A stretch of 15,281 bases of DNA from assembly GCA_947367415.1 (NCBI GenBank), contig CANBEE010000032.1, positions 1 to 15,281 on the forward strand, given 5' to 3'. Positions 7,435 through 14,235 of the stretch are shown here, piece by piece (position 1 is the first letter of the stretch; each line of letters begins with the position of its first letter). The translations under genes were made by a program, and so were the position numbers. A model generated the notes under the pieces. That model did no database searches, had not been told where the DNA came from, and saw only the letters and a program-made list of their open reading frames with translations. The stretch comes from an uncultured Bacteroidales bacterium (GTDB taxonomy: Bacteria > Bacteroidota > Bacteroidia > Bacteroidales > Bacteroidaceae).

Positions 7435-8667
7435 ATGGTACTCAACTATATCTGGATAGCCTTCTTCCTCGTGGCCTTTGTGGTGGCGCTCGTGCGTCTC
7501 ATCTTCATGGGCGACGTGGAGGTGTTTCCCGCCATCATGAACTCTACCTTCTCATCGGCCAAGACGGCTTTTGAGATTTCGCTCGGACTCACGGGCGTGC
7601 TCTCTCTCTGGCTCGGCATCATGCGCATAGGCGAGAAGGGCGGAGTGGTCAACGTGGTGGCCCGCTGGCTGGCACCGGTATTCTCGAAAATCTTCCCCGA
7701 CATCCCCAAGGGGCACCCTGTCACGGGCACCATCTTCATGAACTTTGCCGCCAACATGCTGGGGCTCGACAATGCAGCCACGCCCATGGGCCTGAAGGCG
7801 ATGGAGCAGCTGCAGGAACTGAACACCAAGAAAGACACGGCAACCAACCCGATGATCATGTTTCTCGTGCTCAACACTTCGGGACTGACCCTCGTGCCCA
7901 TCAGCGTGATGGTATACCGCGCCCAGATGGGAGCCGCGCAGCCTACCGATGTGTTCGTGCCCATCCTCCTGGCCACCTTCTTCTCCACCTTTGTGGGCCT
8001 CATCGTCACCTGTCTGTACCAGCGCATCAACCTGTTCAACCGCACGCTCATGCTCTTCCTCGGCGCCATGTGTACGTTGGTGGGTCTCATCATCTGGGGC
8101 TTCAGCGCCATGCCGCGTGAGCAGATGGACATGGTGTCATCGACCTTTGCCAACGTCTTCCTCTTCAGCATCATCACCTGCTTCATCCTGGCGGGCATGC
8201 GTAAGAAGATCAATGTATACGACACCTTCATCGAGGGTGCCAAGGAGGGCTTCGAGACCGCCGTGCGCATCATCCCCTACCTGGTGGCTATACTGGTGGC
8301 TATCGGCGTGTTCCGCGCATCGGGTGCCATGGACTTCCTCATCGACGGCATTGCCTGGTGTGTTGCTGCTCTTGGTGGCGACACCGAGTTTGTAGGCGCT
8401 CTGCCCACCGCACTGATGAAGCCACTGAGCGGCAGCGGTGCACGCGGACTGATGGTCGATGCCATGACCACCTATGGTGCCGACTCCTTCGTAGGTCGCC
8501 TCGCCTGCCTCTTCCAGGGAGCTACCGACACCACGTTCTATATCCTGGCAGTATACTTCGGCAGTGTGGGCATACGCAAGACACGCCATGCCGTCACCTG
8601 CGGCCTTCTGGCCGACCTGGCTGGTATACTCTCGGCAATATTCATTTGTTACCTATTCTTTGGATAG
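7435..8667 (+). CDS. SpmA/SpmB-type fused nucleoside recognition membrane protein
   Basis: The 410-residue protein has about ten membrane segments and two nucleoside-recognition (Gate) domains, one in each half. The N-terminal half has FMNFAANMLGLDNAATPMGLKAME (residues about 100-123) and resembles spore maturation protein SpmA. The C-terminal half has LPTALMKPLSGSGARGLMVD near 323-342 and the FQGATDTTFYILAVYFGSVGIRKTRH region, and resembles SpmB. In Bacillus these are two separate sporulation genes; here they are one chain in a lineage that does not sporulate, so transport or binding of a nucleoside-like compound is the better guess. The ATG at 7435 is preferred over a TTG at 7429. It follows dgt by 36 bases. 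Confidence 0.88.
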   Translation: MVLNYIWIAFFLVAFVVALVRLIFMGDVEVFPAIMNSTFSSAKTAFEISLGLTGVLSLWLGIMRIGEKGGVVNVVARWLAPVFSKIFPDIPKGHPVTGTIFMNFAANMLGLDNAATPMGLKAMEQLQELNTKKDTATNPMIMFLVLNTSGLTLVPISVMVYRAQMGAAQPTDVFVPILLATFFSTFVGLIVTCLYQRINLFNRTLMLFLGAMCTLVGLIIWGFSAMPREQMDMVSSTFANVFLFSIITCFILAGMRKKINVYDTFIEGAKEGFETAVRIIPYLVAILVAIGVFRASGAMDFLIDGIAWCVAALGGDTEFVGALPTALMKPLSGSGARGLMVDAMTTYGADSFVGRLACLFQGATDTTFYILAVYFGSVGIRKTRHAVTCGLLADLAGILSAIFICYLFFG

Positions 8668-8678
8668 TTCTCTCGGAA

Positions 8679-8731
8679 AACTCTGAGTACTCTGAGAACT
8701 CATAACTCATAATTCAAAATTCAGAATTAAC
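8679..8731 (+). repeat. Degenerate tandem repeat in ybeY leader (9-mer then phased 7-mers)
   Basis: Two copies of ACTCTGAGW (8680-8688 and 8689-8697) run into five exact 7-base steps: AACTCAT, AACTCAT, AATTCAA, AATTCAG and AATTAAC (8697-8731). The array ends five bases before the ybeY ATG. The same 7-base unit, in sense orientation, abuts the ctpA start codon at 11758-11785. Confidence 0.7.
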
Positions 8732-8736
8732 CAAAC

Positions 8737-9150
8737 ATGATTACCTACCACACCGAAGGCACCGTGATGCCATCCATCAAGAAGCGCGAGACCACTGCAT
8801 GGGTACGCGCCGTAGCAGCCACCTATGGCAAGAAAGTGGGCGACGTGAGCTACATCTTCTGCAACGACAAGCGAATCCTCGAGGTCAACCGCGAGTTCTT
8901 GCAGCACGACTACTACACCGACATCATCACCTTCGACTACACCGAGGGTGACGTCATCGGTGGCGACCTCTTCATCAGCCTCGACACCGTGCGGAGCAAT
9001 AGCGAGCAGTTTGCCACCGAATACGATGAGGAGCTGCACCGCACCATCATCCACGGCATACTCCACCTCTGCGGCATCAACGACAAGGGACCCGGCGAGC
9101 GCGAAATCATGGAGGCAGCCGAGAACCGCGCATTAGCTATGCTAGGTTGA
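8737..9150 (+). CDS. ybeY: Endoribonuclease YbeY (rRNA maturation)
   Basis: YbeY is a metal-dependent RNase that matures the 3' end of 16S rRNA and acts in ribosome quality control. The 137-residue protein has the core IITFDY (63-68) and the metal site HGILHLCGIND (106-116). His106 and His110 are the first two ligands; the third position, His in E. coli (H-x3-H-x5-H), is Asp116 here. This His-to-Asp change is, as far as I recall, usual in Bacteroidetes YbeY. The gene follows the fused Spm protein after 69 bases that carry a tandem repeat. Confidence 0.94.
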   Translation: MITYHTEGTVMPSIKKRETTAWVRAVAATYGKKVGDVSYIFCNDKRILEVNREFLQHDYYTDIITFDYTEGDVIGGDLFISLDTVRSNSEQFATEYDEELHRTIIHGILHLCGINDKGPGEREIMEAAENRALAMLG

Positions 9151-9212
9151 TGGTTGAGAGTTTAGCGCCACATCCCCCTAACAGTCCTTAATAACCCTAA
9201 CAACAACCCAAC

Positions 9213-10103
9213 ATGAAAGAAAACAACAAAGCCATTGCCTTGGCTATGGCAGCTGTGCTCAGCTGGTCGACCGTAGCCACTGCATTCAAAATCGCACTCA
9301 CCCATCTCACCCACTTCGAGATGTTGCTGGTAGCCAGCATCACCTCACTCATCATCTTTACCATCGTGCTCACCATCCAGCGCAAGTGGGGCGAGGTGAA
9401 GGCACTCTCACGCAAGATGTGGGGCTACTTTGCCCTGCTCGGTCTGCTCAACCCCGTAGCCTACTACCTGGTGCTGTTCAAGTCATACGACCTGCTGCCC
9501 GCACAGATAGCCCAGCCCGTCAACTACATGTGGCCGGTACTGCTGGTTATCCTGCTGGCCATATTCACCAAGCAGCCCATACCAGGCAAGAAGTACATCG
9601 GCATGCTCATCTCGCTGGGCGGCCTCATCATCATCTCGGCAGGAGGCAAGCAGGGTGGCAGCATGGACATACCTCCCTTCGGACTGGCGCTGGGTATTAT
9701 GAGCGCCTTCCTGTGGGCAATCTACTGGATGGTCAACAATAAGAACAAGGAGCGTGCCGACGCTACCGTGGCCTGCTTCATGAGTTTCCTCTTCGGCAGC
9801 ATATACCTAGGTCTGGGCGCTCTGGTTGTGGGAGTCGACCTTAACACCCTGCCGGGCATCCTGTCGGGCATGTATGTGGGAGCGTTCGAGATGGGTATCC
9901 CCTTTATCTGCTTCGGACTGGCCATACGCAAGACCACCAATCCCGCGCTCGTCAACCAGCTGTGCTACCTCTCACCCTTCCTCTCGCTCTTCTTCGTGTC
10001 TACCATCCTGGGCGAGCAGATTGTACCCACCACCTACATCGGTCTGGTACTGATTGTAGCGGGTATCGTATTCAATGAATATTTAGTAAAGAGCAAGAAG
10101 TAA
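9213..10103 (+). CDS. EamA/DMT-family drug/metabolite exporter
   Basis: The 296-residue protein has ten hydrophobic segments and two tandem EamA repeats (about 5-140 and 152-292), the fold of the drug/metabolite transporter superfamily. Typical landmarks are LSWSTVATAFKIAL in helix 1, QPVNYMWPVLLVIL near the middle of repeat 1 (helix 4) and LSPFLSLFFVSTILGE near the end of repeat 2. Members export amino acids, nucleotide precursors or drugs; the substrate cannot be told from sequence. The leader upstream (9160-9212) is strongly C/A-rich. It is the last gene of the plus-strand run before a strong terminator. Confidence 0.9.
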   Translation: MKENNKAIALAMAAVLSWSTVATAFKIALTHLTHFEMLLVASITSLIIFTIVLTIQRKWGEVKALSRKMWGYFALLGLLNPVAYYLVLFKSYDLLPAQIAQPVNYMWPVLLVILLAIFTKQPIPGKKYIGMLISLGGLIIISAGGKQGGSMDIPPFGLALGIMSAFLWAIYWMVNNKNKERADATVACFMSFLFGSIYLGLGALVVGVDLNTLPGILSGMYVGAFEMGIPFICFGLAIRKTTNPALVNQLCYLSPFLSLFFVSTILGEQIVPTTYIGLVLIVAGIVFNEYLVKSKK

Positions 10104-10125
10104 TCCGACTAAGACTGCATAATGA

Positions 10126-10166
10126 AAGAGGGTGTGTCAAAATTGCAACACACCCTCTTCTTTTTT
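10126..10166 (+). terminator. Strong, probably bidirectional, rho-independent terminator
   Basis: The 12-base arms AAGAGGGTGTGT (10126-10137) and ACACACCCTCTT (10148-10159) pair perfectly around a 10-base loop and are followed by C and six T. It lies between two converging genes. On the minus strand the stem is followed by only a short T stretch (TTTCATT), so it should be strongest for the EamA gene and weaker for ctpA. Confidence 0.92.
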
Positions 10167-10170
10167 CATC

Positions 10171-11757
10171 TTATCTCTTCCCACTCAGTCCAAACTCCTT
10201 CGAATGAATGATTTCCAGCCCCTTCATCACCGTCTCGTCGGTGTGGTTGAAGACCTCGTAGAACTGCGTCATATCCCACAGGTCACGGGCGATGAGCGCC
10301 TTGAGCTGCACCTTGATGTAAGGAAGCGATGCCTGATACAACTCCTCGTCGTGCTTCACGCCAGCCTTGTCGGCCTCAGAACGTAGGATGTCAAGGATGG
10401 TGTCGTCCACCTCGAAGCGCTTGTTGTAGGTCTTGAAGTCGGGATAGCGCTTCTCATAGTCCTTGCGGTAGCGGTCTATGACAGCAAGGTTAGTGTTCAC
10501 GATAACGCCCTTGGCAGTCAGCTCGCGGTGATACTTGGTGTATGTAAGCGTATCGAGCGGCACGAAGTAGTCGGGCATGATACCACCGCCACCATATACG
10601 GTGCGTGCTAGCTGCTTGGTCTGATACTTGAGCGAGTCGGGGAAGTGTATGCTGTCGGCATGCATCAGCTCACCCTTGTTGAAGCGGTCCACCAGGTCCT
10701 TGCGGTAGTCGATGTCCTCGCCGTAAGGCTTCTGTATGCATCGTCCCGAGGGAGTGTGGTAGCGAGCCACCGTGAGACGTATGAGCGAACCGTCGGGCAG
10801 GGGGATGGGACGTTGCACAAGTCCCTTGCCGAATGAGCGGCGACCTACAACGACACCTCTGTCCCAATCCTGTACAGCACCGGTGACAATCTCCGAGGCC
10901 GAAGCCGAATACTCATCGATGAGTACCACGAGGCGTCCCTCGCAGAACTGTCCCTTGCCCTCGGCATTGAACTCCGAGCGAGGCGAGCTGTTGCCTTCGG
11001 TGTATACAATCTGCTGACCAGGCTGCAGGAAGTCGCTTGCCATATCCACGGCAGCCTTCAGGTAACCGCCTCCATTGCCCTGCAGGTCGAGGATGAGGTG
11101 CTGCATCTTCTGCTCCTTCAGTGTAGCCAGCGCATCGCTGAACTCCTTGTGTGTAGTAGCACCGAAACTACTAATCTTGATGTAGCCCACCTTGGGAGCT
11201 ATCATATAGGCAGCGTCGAGCGTGTGTACAGGTATCTTGTCGCGTGTCACGCGGAAGGTCAGCTTCTCATCATACCCACGGCGTACGATGCCCAGCTCCA
11301 CCACCGACCCCTTGGGGCCACGCAGGCGCTTCATGATTTCGTCGCGTGCCATCTTCACTCCTGCGATAGCCGTGTCGTTCACCGTCACGATGCGGTCGCC
11401 CGGCAGTATACCCACCTTCTCCGAGGGGCCCTTGCTCACGGTCTGTATGACGAAGAGCGTGTCATCGGCCATGTTGAACTGCACGCCAATGCCCTCGAAG
11501 TTACCCTGCAATGGCTCATTCATCTTCTCCACCTCCTTGGCGGTGAGGTACGTAGAGTGCGGGTCCAGCTCCTTGAGCATAGCACGTATGGCAGCCTCCA
11601 CCACCTTCGCTTCGTCGGGTTTGTCCACATAGAGGTTAGCGATGGCACTATGGGCAAGCACCAGCTTGCGCACCTGCTCCATATCGGCATTATTGTTCTG
11701 TGCTACACCAGCCATGGTGCAAAGCATAAGGGCGATGATAGGTAATAAACGCTTCAT
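10171..11757 (-). CDS. S41-family C-terminal processing protease (CtpA-like)
   Basis: These proteases cleave periplasmic or envelope proteins from the C-terminal side. The 528-residue product starts with a signal peptide (MKRLLPII..., likely cleaved after AGVAQ near residue 20). A PDZ domain follows (about 84-165, with GNFEGIGVQF and LPGDRIVTVND), then the S41 core with LDLQGNGGGYL (224-233). The catalytic dyad is Ser286 (in SASASE) and Lys311 (in SFGKG), 25 residues apart as in known Prc/CtpA proteins. A 200-residue C-terminal extension is typical of Bacteroidetes members. Its promoter is part of a repeat and its leader consists of phased 7-base repeats. Confidence 0.95.
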   Translation of the reverse strand: MKRLLPIIALMLCTMAGVAQNNNADMEQVRKLVLAHSAIANLYVDKPDEAKVVEAAIRAMLKELDPHSTYLTAKEVEKMNEPLQGNFEGIGVQFNMADDTLFVIQTVSKGPSEKVGILPGDRIVTVNDTAIAGVKMARDEIMKRLRGPKGSVVELGIVRRGYDEKLTFRVTRDKIPVHTLDAAYMIAPKVGYIKISSFGATTHKEFSDALATLKEQKMQHLILDLQGNGGGYLKAAVDMASDFLQPGQQIVYTEGNSSPRSEFNAEGKGQFCEGRLVVLIDEYSASASEIVTGAVQDWDRGVVVGRRSFGKGLVQRPIPLPDGSLIRLTVARYHTPSGRCIQKPYGEDIDYRKDLVDRFNKGELMHADSIHFPDSLKYQTKQLARTVYGGGGIMPDYFVPLDTLTYTKYHRELTAKGVIVNTNLAVIDRYRKDYEKRYPDFKTYNKRFEVDDTILDILRSEADKAGVKHDEELYQASLPYIKVQLKALIARDLWDMTQFYEVFNHTDETVMKGLEIIHSKEFGLSGKR

Positions 11758-11785
11758 TTGAGTTGTGAGTTATGATTTATGAGTT
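11758..11785 (-). repeat. Four phased 7-base repeats abutting the ctpA start codon
   Basis: On the minus strand the units are AACTCAT, AAATCAT, AACTCAC and AACTCAA, each exactly seven bases, with the last touching the ATG. They lie downstream of the -7 box at 11794-11801, so they make up nearly the entire 5' untranslated region. Confidence 0.7.
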
Positions 11786-11791
11786 TGATTT

Positions 11792-11880
11792 GACAAAATT
11801 AGTGCAAGCCGAGAGAAATGCCAAATTTCAACGAGTGAATGTATAGAAAAGGCTTGCATTTTCTATACTGAGCGAGGCAG
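11792..11880. repeat. Hairpin repeat, copy A
   Basis: Copy A shares with copy B (11981-12053) the ordered blocks TAGTGCAA, GAGTGARTGTA, GCTTGCA and CTATACYGAGCGARG. Between the second and fourth blocks is a perfect 10-base inverted repeat, GTATAGAAAA (11841-11850) and TTTTCTATAC (11859-11868), with an inner GC-TT-GC turn. Its left end contains the ctpA -7 box. An AT-rich partial palindrome follows it at about 11888-11909. Confidence 0.65.
11794..11825 (-). promoter_or_regulatory. Consensus Bacteroidales promoter of ctpA
   Basis: On the minus strand TTTG (11822-11825) is followed by 20 bases and then TAATTTTG (11794-11801). This fits the TTTG / TAnnTTTG consensus with normal spacing. The RNA should start near 11787-11790, giving a leader of about 30 bases. 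The promoter is part of repeat copy A. Confidence 0.8.
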
Positions 11881-11980
11881 AAATTCAATAAAATTAAATT
11901 TATTTGAGCATTTGCTTTTCCCTTCGGCCAGCGACCTTCGGTTCCGAGGTGCAGCCTAATTTCTGGGCTTGCGTAGCAAG

Positions 11981-12053
11981 CACTAAAGATAGTGCAACTG
12001 ACGAATGAGTGAGTGTAGAGCCGTGCTTGCACGAGCTATACCGAGCGAAGAGG
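11981..12053. repeat. Hairpin repeat, copy B (diverged)
   Basis: It has the same block order as copy A but lacks about 15 bases between TAGTGCAA and GAGTGAGTGTAG, where copy A carries the -33 element. The hairpin is kept with a different sequence: GTGTAG (12013-12018) pairs with CTATAC (12036-12041), and CGTGC (12022-12026) with GCACG (12029-12033). The -7 box equivalent on the minus strand is TATCTTTA (11984-11991), one base off consensus, so this copy's promoter is probably decayed. A GCTTGC-GTA-GCAAGC hairpin adjoins it (11967-11981). Confidence 0.6.
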
Positions 12054-12083
12054 AAGAAAGCGGAGCTAAGCCGAGAGGAGAAC

Positions 12084-12130
12084 AAAATAAATTCATTTAT
12101 TTTTTATTCCGCCGACGCGATGAGCGTCGG
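12084..12130. repeat. AT-rich and GC-rich inverted repeats downstream of the MATE gene
   Basis: An AT-only inverted repeat has arms AAAATAAAT (12084-12092) and ATTTATTTT (12095-12103). Next to it is a GC-rich one with arms CCGACGC (12112-12118) and GCGTCGG (12124-12130) around GATGA. In minus-strand order the GC hairpin comes 17 bases after the MATE stop, so it may stop transcription or protect the 3' end, but it is followed by A-rich rather than T-rich sequence and is not a standard terminator. Confidence 0.5.
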
Positions 12131-12147
12131 TTGCGACGAAACACCTA

Positions 12148-13488
12148 TTATTTTCCGCCGCGCATCAAGCGCAGAGCACGCCGGCCCAGCAGCAAATCCG
12201 AGAAGAAGAATCCAATAGGATAAGCAAGCCATATACCGGCAACTCCCATGCCACATGTGAACCCCAAGAGATACCCCGAAGGGATAGCTATGAGAAAATT
12301 AGTGACAAACGACACCCACATGATGGCCTTCACATCGGCCAGTCCACGCAGGGCATTGGCCAATATGATCTGTACCCCATCAAAAAATTGGTAAAGAATA
12401 AGAATGGGCAACAGCGTGACCACGATAGCTATAACCTGCTCACTGTCGGTAAAGAGGTGGCTCACCTCATCCTGCACCAGCCACAACGTGAGGCACACGA
12501 TAGCTGCAGTAAGCAATCCTATATGAATTCCAGCAACAGTCTGTCTACGCACCTGCACCCAGTCGTTTGCACCCTTGAAATAGCCTGTACGTATAGCCAC
12601 AGCAGAGCCTATGCCAAGGAATATGGTGTAGCTGACAGTAGAAATGGTGATAGCAATCTGGTGTGCAGCCAGCGACATACTGCCCAGCCATCCCACCATG
12701 ATAGCCGTAAAGCAGAAGGTGCCAGCCTCGAGGCCTTGTTGCATACCTATAGGCCACCCCAACGCATTGAGTCGTCTCCACGAAATCGCATCACATCGTG
12801 ATGCCGCAAATCCGAGACGATATGCAGCATATCTCCGTTTTGTCATAAACACACCTATGAAAAGCAGCAGCATGATAATGCGCGACACCAATGTACTGAT
12901 CCCCGCGCCATAGAGTCCCATCTCAGGCATTCCATACTTACCATATATAAGAATGTAGTTGCCAATGATATTGAGCGCATTGCCAATGATGAGCACCCAC
13001 ATAGATACCTTCGGGTCGGCTATAGCCTCTACAAACTGTCGGAAAGCATTGGCAGCCATCATGAAGAGTATAGACACCATCACCACGGCAAAGTAAGGCT
13101 TTATGATAGGTATCAGTTCGGCAGGTTGCCCCATATGCTCAATATTAAGCAACACCCCAACGAGTATACCTATGATAAGTAGAGCAGTCGTAAGGTTCGC
13201 CACGAGGCTATTGCGCAGCCAGCGGCCTATAGCACGTAGTCTCCCTTGCGCCAGTTCACCTCCGATGAGTGGTGTCAGTCCAAACGAGAACCCAGTGCCC
13301 GTGATAATAAATGCATTGGTCACATTGTTGACAAACGATGCAGCAGCCAGTTCCTCCGTACTATGCCATCCCACCATCAGCGTGTCGGCCAGTCCTGTGA
13401 CGATACCCCCCAACTGTCCTATGATAATAGGTATTGCCAGCGACACAATATCGCGGTATCCCTGCTTATATCTATCTATTGCATGCAT
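12148..13488 (-). CDS. MATE-family multidrug efflux transporter
   Basis: The product has about 446 residues and twelve hydrophobic segments in two similar halves. MATE landmarks include LAIPIIIGQLGGIVTGLADTLMVG near the N-terminus, the loop FVNNVTNAFIITGTGFSFGLTPL, GWPIGMQQGLEAG at the start of the second half and LAAHQIAI after it. These pumps export cationic compounds using a Na+ or H+ gradient. An ATG at 13509 would add seven residues (MNRGAKR), but the -7 box at 13518-13525 would leave almost no leader, so I prefer the ATG at 13488. Base composition is lower in GC than in the operons to the left. Confidence 0.92.
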   Translation of the reverse strand: MHAIDRYKQGYRDIVSLAIPIIIGQLGGIVTGLADTLMVGWHSTEELAAASFVNNVTNAFIITGTGFSFGLTPLIGGELAQGRLRAIGRWLRNSLVANLTTALLIIGILVGVLLNIEHMGQPAELIPIIKPYFAVVMVSILFMMAANAFRQFVEAIADPKVSMWVLIIGNALNIIGNYILIYGKYGMPEMGLYGAGISTLVSRIIMLLLFIGVFMTKRRYAAYRLGFAASRCDAISWRRLNALGWPIGMQQGLEAGTFCFTAIMVGWLGSMSLAAHQIAITISTVSYTIFLGIGSAVAIRTGYFKGANDWVQVRRQTVAGIHIGLLTAAIVCLTLWLVQDEVSHLFTDSEQVIAIVVTLLPILILYQFFDGVQIILANALRGLADVKAIMWVSFVTNFLIAIPSGYLLGFTCGMGVAGIWLAYPIGFFFSDLLLGRRALRLMRGGK

Positions 13489-13517
13489 TCTCTTTGCGCC
13501 TCTATTCATTCGGGCTG

Positions 13518-13549
13518 CAAAATTACTACATTTTTTTGACTTGGTGAAA
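13518..13549 (-). promoter_or_regulatory. Promoter of the MATE gene
   Basis: On the minus strand TTTC (13546-13549, one base off TTTG) is followed by 20 bases and then TAATTTTG (13518-13525), a full match to the -7 consensus. The predicted RNA start near 13512-13514 favours translation from the ATG at 13488. Confidence 0.7.
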
Positions 13550-13706
13550 CCCTGTTTCCCCTACTTCACATCCATTATAAATACTTGACTATAGGCAACA
13601 ATATAGTCTAATGTGAAGCATCAACATGTCATCCTATAAGAAGCTAAGCAGATACCCCTAACCAGACGAAACACAAGAAAATCCTGAATGAAAATTTTGT
13701 AGCATA

Positions 13707-13737
13707 ATGTAAGGCAAACCCTGTGGTTTGCTTACAT
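13707..13737. repeat. 13-bp hairpin with one bulge
   Basis: The arms at 13707-13720 (ATGTAAGGCAAACC) and 13725-13737 (GGTTTGCTTACAT) pair along 13 base pairs with a single bulged G around a CTGT loop. No T tract follows on either strand, so it is not an ordinary terminator. Confidence 0.7.
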
Positions 13738-13880
13738 AGTGCTGAAATCGGAAGTATAGACTTTTTCGCTCTCGTGGCAGATTGTCATCGGTTCTCTATT
13801 TCTTGCTGACGCTTTGCTTTTTCCTAGAGAGCCTGTTTGGTTTTTATTCCGAGTTTAGTTGGGAGGTGTTTTCGAGTAGA

Positions 13881-13937
13881 TTTACCCTTTCAAGGTGCAA
13901 TGAATAGTGGTCTATTTACAAGAATTGAGAGGGTAAA
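13881..13937. repeat. Nested inverted repeat (13-bp outer stem, 5-bp inner stem)
   Basis: The outer arms TTTACCCTTTCAA (13881-13893) and TTGAGAGGGTAAA (13925-13937) pair at every position if one G-T pair is allowed. The 31-base loop holds a second stem, AATAG (13903-13907) and CTATT (13912-13916), around TGGT. A two-level stem of this kind is unlikely by chance. Confidence 0.65.
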
Positions 13938-14095
13938 GATGCCGGAAAGAGACTCAAATAAACGGGAAAGTTGACTTAACAACAGACTAAACGTTAAAAA
14001 CAAACAGTCTCTCTTTGCCTCATGGCTGCGTTCTTTTCGTACTTCTTGGGGATTGAGCAGGAAGATTGTAGAAATGAAGCGGTATCCTATGATAT

Positions 14096-14128
14096 TTTTT
14101 GTCTTTTGCATGAAATTAAAGACAAAAA
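14096..14128. repeat. Perfect 11-bp inverted repeat
   Basis: The arms TTTTTGTCTTT (14096-14106) and AAAGACAAAAA (14118-14128) are exact reverse complements around an 11-base loop. The T run precedes the stem on the plus strand, so it does not form a terminator there. The stem sits directly upstream of the possible plus-strand promoter at 14130-14160. Confidence 0.7.
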
Positions 14129-14129
14129 G

Positions 14130-14160
14130 TTGTTGATATTGATAAGTTGTAGTACCTTCG
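14130..14160 (+). promoter_or_regulatory. Possible promoter of the Abi-like gene
   Basis: TTG (14130-14132), a 20-base spacer and TACCTTCG (14153-14160) resemble the Bacteroidales promoter with one mismatch in the -7 box. The RNA would start near 14165 and carry a leader of about 87 bases, all of it opposite the antisense RNA predicted at 14172-14232. Confidence 0.4.
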
Positions 14161-14171
14161 CTATTGGATAT

Positions 14172-14232
14172 AAAAAAACCCGGATTCATCACCAGCATCT
14201 GAAAAACTGGGAGAGGAACGCCCGGGACTGCA
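14172..14232 (-). ncRNA. Candidate antisense small RNA opposite the Abi gene leader
   Basis: The promoter at 14236-14266 should start a minus-strand RNA near 14231. About 60 bases later comes a seven-T run (14172-14178) preceded by a GC stem: CCCGG (14222-14226) with CCGGG (14179-14183). An inner stem pairs CCAG with CTGG (14207-14210 with 14192-14195). This is the form of a small RNA with its own terminator, though the outer stem is only five base pairs and encloses a long loop. It may also read through into the structured region to the left. It matches no RNA family that I can name. Confidence 0.4.
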
Positions 14233-14235
14233 CGG

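Larger units (their letters stand above)
13550..14171. other. Long non-coding stretch with several inverted repeats
   Basis: About 620 bases carry no gene I can support; reading frames here are short, overlapping and unlike any family I know. What it does hold is a set of stems: 13707-13737, 13792-13833, 13881-13937 (with a nested stem) and 14096-14128. It is AT-richer than the core genes to the left. No transposase, integrase or tRNA is visible. It lies exactly between the last core gene and the first defence-type gene, so it may be an island junction or host a structured RNA. Confidence 0.6.

Noticed and set aside
8679..8731. CRISPR array
   Set aside because: The repeats are 7-9 bases long and contiguous without spacers, so this is a simple tandem array.
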